Origin: Roseomonas gilardii subsp. gilardii
GTDB lineage: Bacteria > Pseudomonadota > Alphaproteobacteria > Acetobacterales > Acetobacteraceae
NCBI RefSeq assembly: GCF_023078375.1
Contig: NZ_CP095554.1
Span: 1,240,001 to 1,304,000 of the forward strand
Reading direction: 5' to 3'
Length of the DNA: 64,000 bases
In this document: positions 54,395 to 62,817 of the stretch, in pieces
Layout of the letters: each line of letters starts with the position of its first letter
How positions within the stretch are numbered: position 1 is the stretch's first letter
Translations under genes and position numbers: made by a program
Notes under the pieces: model-generated
Databases searched by the model: none
The model's input: the letters and a program-made list of their open reading frames with translations, nothing else
Told to the model about the DNA's origin: nothing

Positions 54395-55588
54395 TCAGAA
54401 GGCTTCGCGGTAGAGGGCCAGCGCGTCGGCCTCCGTCACGTCCACCGGGTTGTTCACCAGCAGCCGCGTCTGCTTCATCGCATCGGCAGCCAGCATGGCG
54501 AGGCTGTTGTCGGTGACGCCGACATCGCGCAGCCGGCGCGGCGCGCCGCTGCCATCCATCAGGCGCTGCATGCTCTCCACGAAGTGCATCGCGCGTTCTT
54601 CCGTTCCGCCGGTGCCCGTGACGCTGCCGGGGCCGTTCAGCACCGTGTCCAGTTCGGCATAGAGCGGTGCGGCGGCGCGGGCGTTGAAGCGCAGCACCGG
54701 CCCCAGCATCAGCGCGTTGGAGAGGCCGTGCGGCACGTGGTAGTGCCCGCCCAGCGGGTAGGCCAGCGCGTGCACCGCCGCGACCGGCGCATTGGTGAAG
54801 GCCTGCCCCGCCAGCATGGCGCCGAGCAGCATGGCCTCGCGCGCCGCGCGGTCCTGGCCGTCGCGGCAGGCGGCGAGGAGGTTGCCGCCGAGCAGGCGCA
54901 GCGCCTCCCGCGCCAGGGCGTCGGAGAGCGGGTTCTTCTTGTGCCGGCTGGTATAGGCCTCGATCGCATGCACCATGGCGTCGATGCCGGTGGCGGCGGT
55001 GTGCAGGGCGGGCAGGCCGAGGGTCAGCTCCGCATCCAGCAGCACCGCATCGGCATAGAGCTGCGGCGCCACCACCCCCATCTTGGTGGTCTCGCCGGTG
55101 GTGAGGATGGAGATGTTGGTGACCTCCGACCCCGTACCGGCGGTGGTGGGCACCAGCACCAGCGGCAGGCGGGAGCCCGCCACCTTGCCGATGCCGTAGA
55201 TCTGCGACAGCTCCTGCTCCGAGACCAGCAGCACGGCGGCCAGCTTGGCGACGTCGAGCGAGGAGCCGCCGCCCAGGCCGAGCACGATCTCCGCCCCGGC
55301 CTCACGCCCCTGCCGCACGCAGTCGAGGAGGACGGATTCCGGCGGGTCCGCCACCACCTTGTCGAAGACGGTGACGCGGAAGCCCTGCGCCTCCAGCCCG
55401 GCCTGGACGGGGCCGAGGAGCCCGGCCTTCACCAGCCCGGCATCCGTCACCGTCAGGATGTGGCGTCCGGGGAGGGAGCCGGGGAAGCGGGCGGCCAGCA
55501 TCTCGCCCAGGCGTTTCGCGCCGCCCCATTCCACCTGGATCGACGGGACCGTGCGGAATTCGAAGGGGGGCAGGGGACCGGTGGGCAT
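54395..55588 (-). CDS. Iron-containing alcohol dehydrogenase (first paralog)
   Basis: This 397-aa group III alcohol dehydrogenase has LGLGGGSSLDVAKLAAVL, VPTTAGTGSEVTNISI, TGIDAMVHAIEAYTS and HVPHGLSNALML, with the same layout as its neighbour at 52416-53573. The block around NPLSDALAREALRLLGGNL matches the neighbour's NPVSDALAVKALSLLGGNL, so the pair arose by duplication. It is the first gene of the minus-strand lactonase operon. ATG 55588 (MPTGPLPPFEF) was chosen as the first codon with family similarity. The substrate is unknown; a lactone-derived or hydroxy-acid alcohol fits the context. Confidence 0.87.
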   Translation of the reverse strand: MPTGPLPPFEFRTVPSIQVEWGGAKRLGEMLAARFPGSLPGRHILTVTDAGLVKAGLLGPVQAGLEAQGFRVTVFDKVVADPPESVLLDCVRQGREAGAEIVLGLGGGSSLDVAKLAAVLLVSEQELSQIYGIGKVAGSRLPLVLVPTTAGTGSEVTNISILTTGETTKMGVVAPQLYADAVLLDAELTLGLPALHTAATGIDAMVHAIEAYTSRHKKNPLSDALAREALRLLGGNLLAACRDGQDRAAREAMLLGAMLAGQAFTNAPVAAVHALAYPLGGHYHVPHGLSNALMLGPVLRFNARAAAPLYAELDTVLNGPGSVTGTGGTEERAMHFVESMQRLMDGSGAPRRLRDVGVTDNSLAMLAADAMKQTRLLVNNPVDVTEADALALYREAF

Positions 55589-56084
55589 GCATGGCTCCGT
55601 TCGGGCTGTCGCGACATTCCGGTCCCGGCGCCTCCGTCCGGCGATGGCATGGGACCACGCGGCCATGGCCGGGAGCAGCGCCGGACATGTCCCCGGCGAT
55701 GCGAAACGGCTGGCTGTGCGGGGCGGCTCAGGGACCGGGCACGGATGTCAGGGACACGACAATTTCCTCGGGCGAACCGTTTCGGTTCTGTTTTGTGTGG
55801 GCCGCCCCTGGTGGTCCCGGGCCGGCCCGCCTTCCGGACGATCATGTCGCCCAGCCGGGGTTGTCAAGGGGGCGGCCGGAGAGGCCATGGTTGCGGATGG
55901 CGGGCCGGCCAGCCAAAAGACACCCGGTGCCGGCGATCCCCATGATCGCGGACCGGTCACGAACGGACCGGACCTGACATCCTCCATTCACCACCTCCGG
56001 CATCGCGGTGAAGTGATTCCTATCAGGACCCGCTCAGGGCTCCATGCCATTCCAGGCGGCCGAACGGGGAAGACAGACCAGACC
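55589..56084. other. Divergent promoter region between ADH and symporter genes
   Basis: I see no gene in these 496 bp. An inverted repeat GAACCG-TTT-CGGTTC at 55774-55788 is followed by TGTTTTGTG on the plus strand. It could be an operator of the lactonase operon or a weak terminator. No further motif was recognised. Confidence 0.4.
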
Positions 56085-57395
56085 ATGCAGAGACTGACCA
56101 CCTATATCCTCGTCGCCATGCTCCTCGGGATCGGCGTCGGCTATGCCTGCCATCAGGTCTGGCCCGATCCGGGCACCTCCCGCGCCATCGCCGGCTACAT
56201 CTCGCTGATCAGCGACATCTTCCTGCGCCTGATCAAGATGATCATCGCGCCGCTGGTCTTCTCCACCCTGGTCGTGGGCGTGGCGCATATGGGCGATGTC
56301 GGGGCGGTGGGGCGGATCGGCGGCAAGGCGATGCTCTGGTTCGTCACGGCCTCGCTGGTCTCGCTGCTGCTGGGCCTGCTCCTCGTCAACCTCCTCCAGC
56401 CGGGGGCCAGCCTGGACCTGCCGCTGCCCCAGGCCGGGGCGACGAGCGGCGTCCAGGCCTCCTCGCTCACGCTGCGGGACTTCGTGACGCACCTCGTGCC
56501 CGTCTCGATCTTCGATGCCATGGCGCGCAACGAGATCCTGCAGATCGTCGTCTTCTCGCTGCTCTTCGGCGTGGCCGCCGCCGCGCTGGGGGAGAAGGCG
56601 CGCCCCGTCGTGCAGTGGATCGAGGCGCTCTCGCACATCATCCTGCGTGTCACCGGCTATGTCATGATGATGGCGCCGCTGGCGGTCTTCGCCTCCATGG
56701 CGGCGATCGTGACCACGCAGGGGCTGGGCATCCTCTACACCTACGGCAAGTTCGTGGCGGAGTTCTATCTCGGCCTGGCGATCCTCTGGAGCCTGCTGAC
56801 GGCGGTGGGCTTCCTGTTCTTCGGGCGGCGGGTGATCGAGCTGGTCTCGCTGGTGCGGCAGCCCTTCCTGCTGGCCTTCAGCACTGCGAGCAGCGAGGCC
56901 GCCTATCCGCGCCTGATGGAGCAGCTCGCGCGCTTCGGCGTGAGCCCGAAGGTGATCAGCTTCGTGCTGCCGCTGGGCTATTCCTTCAACCTCGACGGCT
57001 CGATGATGTACTGCACCTTCGCCGTCGTTTTCATCGCCCAGGCTTATAATATCGACCTCACCTGGGGGCAGCAGGCGGTCATGCTGCTGGTGCTCATGCT
57101 GACCAGCAAGGGCATGGCGGGCGTGCCGCGCGCCTCGCTGGTGGTGATCGCGGCCACGCTCTCCACCTTCAACATCCCCGAGGCCGGGCTGCTGCTGATC
57201 ATCGGCATCGACCAGTTCCTGGACATGGGCCGTTCCGCCACCAACGTCATCGGCAATTCCCTGGCGGCGGCGGTGGTCGGCAAGTGGGAGGGGGACCGGA
57301 CGCCGGAGCCCGGCTCCGAGCCATTGCCGGAACCGCCGCCCGGTACCTTCGACGAGGCTGAAACGCGGGAATCCGCCACGGCTCCGGTGGCCTGA
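56085..57395 (+). CDS. Dicarboxylate/amino acid:cation symporter
   Basis: This 436-aa inner-membrane carrier of the DAACS family (GltP/DctA) has eight transmembrane helices and two hairpin loops. Signatures are the HP1 serine motif FSTASSEAAYPRLMEQL, the TM7-type NLDGSMMYCTFAVVFIAQAY (in place of NMDGT) and the HP2/TM8 part LTSKGMAGVPRASLVVIAATL with GIDQFLDMGRSATNVIGNS. It imports C4-dicarboxylates, glutamate or aspartate with protons or sodium. The C-terminal 30 residues are a Pro/Glu-rich tail. It is divergent from the lactonase operon. Which substrate it takes cannot be decided. Confidence 0.93.
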   Translation: MQRLTTYILVAMLLGIGVGYACHQVWPDPGTSRAIAGYISLISDIFLRLIKMIIAPLVFSTLVVGVAHMGDVGAVGRIGGKAMLWFVTASLVSLLLGLLLVNLLQPGASLDLPLPQAGATSGVQASSLTLRDFVTHLVPVSIFDAMARNEILQIVVFSLLFGVAAAALGEKARPVVQWIEALSHIILRVTGYVMMMAPLAVFASMAAIVTTQGLGILYTYGKFVAEFYLGLAILWSLLTAVGFLFFGRRVIELVSLVRQPFLLAFSTASSEAAYPRLMEQLARFGVSPKVISFVLPLGYSFNLDGSMMYCTFAVVFIAQAYNIDLTWGQQAVMLLVLMLTSKGMAGVPRASLVVIAATLSTFNIPEAGLLLIIGIDQFLDMGRSATNVIGNSLAAAVVGKWEGDRTPEPGSEPLPEPPPGTFDEAETRESATAPVA

Positions 57396-57437
57396 CGGAA
57401 GCCGCCCCTCCGGCGGGCGGCCGTCGCAGGAAGCGCT

Positions 57438-57984
57438 TCAGACGCGCCGGCGGCGGCCGCGCGTCATCAGGCCCAGCACATCGTCGTGCCAAAGGTAGCG
57501 GTGCACCAGGGCCATCGCGACATGGCCGAGGATGAGCGCCAGCCAGCAGCACCCAGCCCAGGAAGCTGTGCAGCAGGTCGCCGGGCGCGATCATCCAGGG
57601 GATCTTGCCCTCGAAGCCGCGCATCAGCGGGATGCCATAAGGGGTGAAGGGCTCCCCCGACCCGTATTGCCGCAGCAGCGCCAAGCTGGGGATGAGGAGC
57701 ATCAGCAGGTAGAGCAGCAGGTGCCCCATCGTCGCGAGGCGGCCCAGCCGGCCCGGATGCGGCGGCCGTCGCCGGATGTTCAGCAGCCCCCAGGCGCCGC
57801 GCAGCAGGACGAGCACGAGAAGCGTGAAGCCCATGGTGAAATGCGTGCTGCCGACGAATTTCGTCACTCCGGCTTCGGGCACGGTGACGTAGAGCAGGGC
57901 ACCGGCGAAGTGCCAGGCGAAGCAGGCGGCCATCAGCCAGTGCAGCGTGCGGCTGACGATGCCGTAGCCCGCGGGACTGTCCAT
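57438..57984 (-). pseudogene. Cytochrome b561 with a one-base frameshift
   Basis: This is a di-heme membrane cytochrome b561 (about 181 aa if restored), a quinol-linked electron carrier. The frame from ATG 57984 gives TM1 with RTLHWLMAACFAWH (His15), THFTMGFTLLVLVL (His48), TM3 and DLLHSFLGWVLLAG, and then leaves family sequence. Removing one base in the CCAGCCAG repeat at 57539-57546 restores ALILGHVAMALVHRYLWHDD with the remaining heme ligand and a natural stop at 57438. Without that correction the last heme ligand is lost. Whether this is a real mutation or a sequencing error cannot be told. Confidence 0.8.
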
Positions 57985-58120
57985 GCCGGAACCCTCCTTG
58001 GCGGTTCTGGCCGGGGCGGTCCCCCATGCCTTCCCGCCCGGGATCTGGTCCTGCATTCCCCGGCTGCCTAGCCACCACCGGACAGGTTGTGATCCGGCGG
58101 CGGGGTGGGGCGCCGGGGGC

Positions 58121-59157
58121 CTATTGCTTCTCGATGCCTGCCTTCTCGATCACGGCGCGCCAGCGTTCCATCTCCTTGGCCGTCAGTGCGTCCAGCTCCT
58201 CCGGGGTGGAGCCGCGCGGCTCCACCCCGGCATCGAGCAGGATCTTCTCCACATCGGGCATGCGGAGGATGGCATTGACCTCCCGGCTCAGCCGCTGCCG
58301 GATCTCGGCTGGCGTGCCGGCCGGGGCGACGAGGGAGTTCCAGGACGCGACGTCGAAGCCGGGCAGCCCGGCCTCGATAAGGGTCGGTACGTCCGGCAGG
58401 TTGACCACGCGCTTGGCCTGCGTCACCGCCAGCACGCGCAGGTCCCCGTTCTGCATCTGCGACCAGAGCGGCCCCAGCGTCTCGAAGCCCACCTGCACGT
58501 CGCCGCGCAGCAGCGCGTTGATCAACTGGGGCGTCGAGTTGAAGGGCACCGTGGTGGCGGGCAAACCGGCCATGGACTTGAACATCTCCGCGGCCAGGAA
58601 CTGCGTGCTGCCGACGGCGATGGTCCCGATGTTCATGTTGGCGCCGTCCTGCCGCGCCTGCCGCAGGAAGTCCCCGGCGGTGCGGAGGGGGAGCTGGATG
58701 CCACCACGACGGCGATCGGGAAGAAGGCCAGCGTGCTGACGCTGAGGAAGTCCTTCTGGATGTCGAAGGGGTAGGACTTGAACAGGGAGGGCCGGATCGC
58801 CGTGGCATTGCCGGAGGTCATCAGCGTGTATCCGTCCGGCGCCGCGGAGACGAGCTGGTTCCCGGCGAGAATGCCGCCCGCGCCCGGGCGGTTGTCCACC
58901 ACCACCGGCTGGCCGACCGCCTTGGAGAGCTTCTGCGCCGTCAGCCGCACCACCAGGTCCCCCACGCCGCCGGGTGCGTTGTTCACGATGATGCGGATCG
59001 GCTTGTTCGGGAAACCGCCCTGCGCCCGCGCGGCGCCGCCCAGGCCGAGCGCATAGAGGGCGGAGGCACCCAGGGGGGCACCCAGGACCGACCGCCTCGG
59101 CACCATGCGCCGGGAAGCGGGCATGTTCCGGCCGGGTGGATCGTTCTGGATCTTCAT
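58121..59157 (-). pseudogene. Bug-family tripartite tricarboxylate transporter receptor with a frameshift
   Basis: This is a periplasmic binding protein of the Bug/TctC family, about 345 aa if restored. It has a Tat-like leader (VPRRSVLGAPLGASALYALG, cleavage near ARAQ), then FPNKPIRIIVNNAPGGVGD, VVVDNRPGAGGILAGN and FPIAVVVASS in one frame, and GTIAVGSTQFLAAEMFKS, VPFNSTPQLINALLRGDV and GVEPRGSTPEELDALT in the next. Adding one G to the five-G run at 58687-58691 joins them. It probably feeds a carboxylate to the plus-strand genes that follow. GGAGGA precedes ATG 59157. No TctA or TctB permease genes are in the window. Confidence 0.85.
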
Positions 59158-59411
59158 CGCCGTTCCTCCGCAGATCTTGCAGGGCCACCGGCATGCGGAC
59201 CGTTGCCCTGGGGGCGCCTACATAGCAGGCCGGTCCGGCCGCGCGCCGGCGGAGGCCGGCGAATCAATCGCGGCCGAAGCAGAAATAATGGCCGCCACCG
59301 GATGGGCCGGCAGGAGGGACTGGCACAGATTCAATCACGTGGCCGGCCATACCAATCGGCGCCGCGCCCGGGGATATTCTAGGCTCCCCACCAACGCATG
59401 AGGACACACCG

Positions 59412-60272
59412 ATGACCGACAGCCAGCGTCTCAATGGCGTCATCAGGGCCTGGGAGCAAGGCAAGCCCGCCTTCACCGCCTTCGCCAAGGTGGACAGGCA
59501 GACCGCGGCCGAGATGACCGATGCGCCCTATGACGGCATCGTCTATGAGATGGAGCACAATCCCTATGACGTCGCCGGGCTGGGCGACGCGCTCCAGTAC
59601 ATGCTCAACCGGAAGCAGATCGCCGCGTCCGGTTCGGTCGCGCCATCGGTGACGCCACTCGCGCGCATCCCGGCCAATGGCATCGAGATGAACCAGGCCT
59701 TCGCGAAGCAGGTGCTCGACCGCGGCGTCTATGGCGTGGTCTGGCCGCATGTCCACACCGTGGAGCAGGCCTACAACGCCGTTGCCTCCTGCCGCTATGC
59801 CCGCCCGAAGAACGCGCCGCTCTATGAGCCCAGGGGCGTCCGTGGCGACGGCCCGGCGGCGGCGGCGCGCTACTGGGGGCTGACCCAGGCGGAATACTAC
59901 GCCAGGGCGGATGTCTGGCCGCTGGCGCCGCAGGGCGAGCTGCTGGTCGGGCTGATGATCGAGAGCACGGCGGCGATCGAGAATCTGGACGACATGCTGG
60001 CGAATGTGCCCGGCATCGGCTTCTGCCTGATCGGCGAGGGCGATCTGAGCCAGGAACTGGGCTATCCGCGCCAGTACGAGCATCCCGTGGTCGCCGATGC
60101 GATGCGCAAGGTCGCGGAGATCTGCCACAAGCACAAGGTGGTGGTCGGCAACCCGCATGTGACCGCGAAGAATGTCGAGCGGCTGCTCCAGGAAGGCTAC
60201 AGGTTCCTGATGTCGGCGCCCAGCCGCAGCTATGGCGTGGTCGGCCAGGGCCGGGAACTGGCGGGCTACTGA
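59412..60272 (+). CDS. HpcH/HpaI family aldolase
   Basis: This 286-aa TIM-barrel enzyme of the HpcH/HpaI aldolase-citrate lyase type contains DGIVYEMEHNPYD, VTPLARIPANG, VYGVVWPHVHTVEQA, VGLMIESTAAIENLDDML and GFCLIGEGDLSQELGYP, which holds the metal-binding acidic residues. Such enzymes cleave 4-hydroxy-2-oxo acids into pyruvate and an aldehyde. It is the first gene of a plus-strand catabolic operon, divergent from the Bug receptor across 254 bp. Its stop overlaps the next gene in a TGATG junction. The substrate is not identified. Confidence 0.85.
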   Translation: MTDSQRLNGVIRAWEQGKPAFTAFAKVDRQTAAEMTDAPYDGIVYEMEHNPYDVAGLGDALQYMLNRKQIAASGSVAPSVTPLARIPANGIEMNQAFAKQVLDRGVYGVVWPHVHTVEQAYNAVASCRYARPKNAPLYEPRGVRGDGPAAAARYWGLTQAEYYARADVWPLAPQGELLVGLMIESTAAIENLDDMLANVPGIGFCLIGEGDLSQELGYPRQYEHPVVADAMRKVAEICHKHKVVVGNPHVTAKNVERLLQEGYRFLMSAPSRSYGVVGQGRELAGY

Positions 60273-61819
60273 TGAACGGCGCCGAGAGCCTCGTCGCCAC
60301 GCTCGCCGGGAAGGGCGTGGATGTCTGCTTCGCCAATCCCGGAACCTCGGAGATGCATTTCCTCTCGGCGCTCGACAATCCGCGGATGAAGAGCGTGCTG
60401 TGCCTGTTCGAGGGGGTCTGCACCGGCGCGGCCGATGGCTGGTACCGGATGACCGGCCGTCCCGCCTCCACGCTGCTCCATCTCGGGCCGGGCCTGGCCA
60501 ATGGCCTCGCCAACATCCACAACGCCCGGCGCGCGTCGTCGGGGATGGTCAACATCGTTGGCGAGCATTCGGCGGCGCATCTCAGATACGACCCGCCGCT
60601 GACCTCGGATATCGAGGGGCTGGCGCGGCCGCTCAGCCACTGGGTGCGGCGCGCCACCTCATCGGCGACGATCGCCTGGGACGCCGCGACCGCGGTCGCC
60701 ATGGCTTCCGGGCATCCGGGGCAGATCGCCACGCTGATCCTACCGGGCGACACGGCCTGGCAGGATGCAGGCGATGCGCGCATGCCGGCCCCGGAGCCGG
60801 CGATGCGCAAGGTGCCGGATGCGGCGCGGGTCGAGGCGATCGCGAAGGTGCTGCGCTCGGGCGAGCCGGTGCTCCTCATCCTCGCCAACACGGCCACGCG
60901 CGGCCGTGCGCTCGAACTGGCGGGCAAGGTCGCCGCCGGCACGGGCTGCCGGCTCGGCTCGCAGTTCTTCACCGCGCGGATGGAACGCGGGGCGGGGCGC
61001 GTGCCGCTGGAGCGCATCCCCTACGCGGTGGCGCAGGGTGCGGCCTTCCTCGCCGGCTTCCGGCATCTCGTGACGATCGAGACGAAGGAGCCGGTCGCCT
61101 TCTTCAGCTATCCGGACAAGCCGAGCCTGCTCAAGGCGCCGGGAACGCTGGTGCATGGCCTGGTGGAGCCCGGCGAGGACAGCGTGGTGGGGCTGGAGAT
61201 GCTGGTCGATGCGCTGGGCCTCGGCGCCACCGCGCCGCGCCGGCAGGAACGCATCGAGACGCCCGTGCCCCAGGGGGCGCTCACCCCCGTCAGCATCGCG
61301 CATGCCCTGGCGGCGGCCCTGCCGGAGGATTGCATCCTCGTGGACGAGTCCCTGACCACCGGACGCGAGACGATGGGCCATACCGCCGCATCGCGGCCGC
61401 ACGACCTGATCAACAATCTCGGCGGCTCCATCGGCTATGGCACGCCGGTCGCGACCGGTGCCGCGCTGGCCTGCCCCGGGCGCCGGACCTTCTGCATGGT
61501 CGGTGACGGCAGCGCCATGTACACGATCCAGTCGCTCTGGACGCAGGCGCGCGAAGCCCTGCCGGTGACGACGATCATCTTCGCCAACAACAGCTACGCC
61601 ATCCTGAAGGCCGAGTACGCCAATATGGGCGCCGGCACGCCGGGGCCGCAGGCGCTGGCGATGATCGACATCGACCGGCCGGTGATCGACTGGGTGGCGA
61701 TGGCGCGCAGCATGGGCGTGCCGGGCGTGCGCGTCGACAATGCGGGCGATTTCCACCGGGAGATGGTGCGCTCCACCGAGGCGGACGGCCCGGTGCTGAT
61801 CGAAGTCAAGCTGTACTGA
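60272..61819 (+). CDS. Thiamine diphosphate-dependent enzyme (acetolactate synthase / benzoylformate decarboxylase-like)
   Basis: This 515-aa three-domain ThDP enzyme has the cofactor-activating Glu47 in CLFEGVCTGAADGWYRMTG, a central domain lacking a clear FAD site, and the C-terminal ThDP/Mg motif MVGDGSAMYTIQSLW ending in NNSYAIL. It is near MdlC and IlvB-type decarboxylases and probably decarboxylates or ligates a 2-oxo acid. The upstream HpcH-type aldolase makes or consumes 2-oxo acids, so the two may work in sequence. Its ATG lies in the aldolase stop (TGATG). No regulatory IlvH subunit is present. Confidence 0.86.
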   Translation: MNGAESLVATLAGKGVDVCFANPGTSEMHFLSALDNPRMKSVLCLFEGVCTGAADGWYRMTGRPASTLLHLGPGLANGLANIHNARRASSGMVNIVGEHSAAHLRYDPPLTSDIEGLARPLSHWVRRATSSATIAWDAATAVAMASGHPGQIATLILPGDTAWQDAGDARMPAPEPAMRKVPDAARVEAIAKVLRSGEPVLLILANTATRGRALELAGKVAAGTGCRLGSQFFTARMERGAGRVPLERIPYAVAQGAAFLAGFRHLVTIETKEPVAFFSYPDKPSLLKAPGTLVHGLVEPGEDSVVGLEMLVDALGLGATAPRRQERIETPVPQGALTPVSIAHALAAALPEDCILVDESLTTGRETMGHTAASRPHDLINNLGGSIGYGTPVATGAALACPGRRTFCMVGDGSAMYTIQSLWTQAREALPVTTIIFANNSYAILKAEYANMGAGTPGPQALAMIDIDRPVIDWVAMARSMGVPGVRVDNAGDFHREMVRSTEADGPVLIEVKLY

Positions 61820-61832
61820 AGGAGAGGGACGC

Positions 61833-62726
61833 ATGGTGACCACGGCGGTGATGGCACTGAAGACCAACCTGGCCGACTATCCGCAGACCAGGGCGATGAA
61901 GGACGGCCGCGTGACGTCCGATATCGTGGATCTGCAATATTGCGGTCCGGAGCAGGCGCATGACGGCTTCAAGCCGATGCTGCGCGAGAACAGGTTCGAT
62001 GCGGGTGAGCTGGCGATCGTCACCTATCTGCAGGCGAAAGCCTACGGAAAGCCCTTCCTCGCGCTGCCGGCGCCCATCTCGGGGCGCTTCCAGCACCATT
62101 GCGCCGGCTTCAACCGCGAACTCGGCCACCTGGACCCGAAGGATATCGAGGGCAAGCGCGTCGGCGTGCGCACCTATGCACAGACGACCGGCCTCTGGGT
62201 CCGCGGCGTGCTCAAGCATGAATACGGCGTCGATCTCGACAAGGTGACCTGGTGCACGGTCGGCGAGGGGCATCTCGCCGAGTATTCCGATCCGCCCAAC
62301 TGCGAACGGCTGCCCAAGGGATCGGATATCGGCCGGATGATGCTGGACGGGGAACTCGCGGCGACGCTCCAGGGCGTGGACCTGCCCAAGGACCCTCGTG
62401 TCGAGCGCCTGATCCCTAACGCGCAGGCCGCCGCGCGCGACTGGTACGCGCGGGAGGGCGTGGTGCCGATCAACCACCTGTTCGTCGTGCACGAGGATAT
62501 CGTGCGCAAGCGGCCGGATATCGTCCGCGAGATCTACCGCATGATCGGCGAAAGCCGCCGTCTGACCGAGGGTGGACTGCCCGATCCCTTCCCGCCCATG
62601 GGCTTCGAGGCCAACCGCAAGGGCATCCAGCTCGCCATCGACTGGGCCCATGAGCAGCAGATCATCCCCCGGAAGCTCTCGATGGACGAGCTGTTCGACG
62701 ACGTGACGGGCAGCCTGGAGGGGTAG
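61833..62726 (+). CDS. 4,5-dihydroxyphthalate decarboxylase-like protein (periplasmic-binding fold)
   Basis: This 297-aa protein of the dihydroxyphthalate-decarboxylase-like group has a type II binding-protein fold: LKTNLADYPQTRAMKDGRV, KPMLRENRFDAGELAIVTYLQAKAYGKPF, VGVRTYAQTTGLWVRGVLKHEYGVDL, and VVPINHLFVVHEDIVRKRPDIV. It has no signal peptide, which favours a cytoplasmic enzyme over a transporter component. It is 13 bp downstream of the ThDP gene and the last gene of the operon. A decarboxylating role in aromatic or carboxylate breakdown is plausible but unproven; homologs are sometimes called ABC substrate-binding proteins. Confidence 0.78.
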   Translation: MVTTAVMALKTNLADYPQTRAMKDGRVTSDIVDLQYCGPEQAHDGFKPMLRENRFDAGELAIVTYLQAKAYGKPFLALPAPISGRFQHHCAGFNRELGHLDPKDIEGKRVGVRTYAQTTGLWVRGVLKHEYGVDLDKVTWCTVGEGHLAEYSDPPNCERLPKGSDIGRMMLDGELAATLQGVDLPKDPRVERLIPNAQAAARDWYAREGVVPINHLFVVHEDIVRKRPDIVREIYRMIGESRRLTEGGLPDPFPPMGFEANRKGIQLAIDWAHEQQIIPRKLSMDELFDDVTGSLEG

Positions 62727-62817
62727 CGCGCCGGGGGTCTCGCGCCGCGTCGATGGCCACCGCTGGACGGCACGGCCCTGCCCGCCGTCCAGCCTCGCGG
62801 CCCCGGAGCGCGGGAGA

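Noticed and set aside
61833-62726. ABC transporter substrate-binding subunit
   Set aside because: It has the binding-protein fold but no signal peptide and no transporter partners. A decarboxylase-like cytoplasmic protein is preferred, with the alternative noted.
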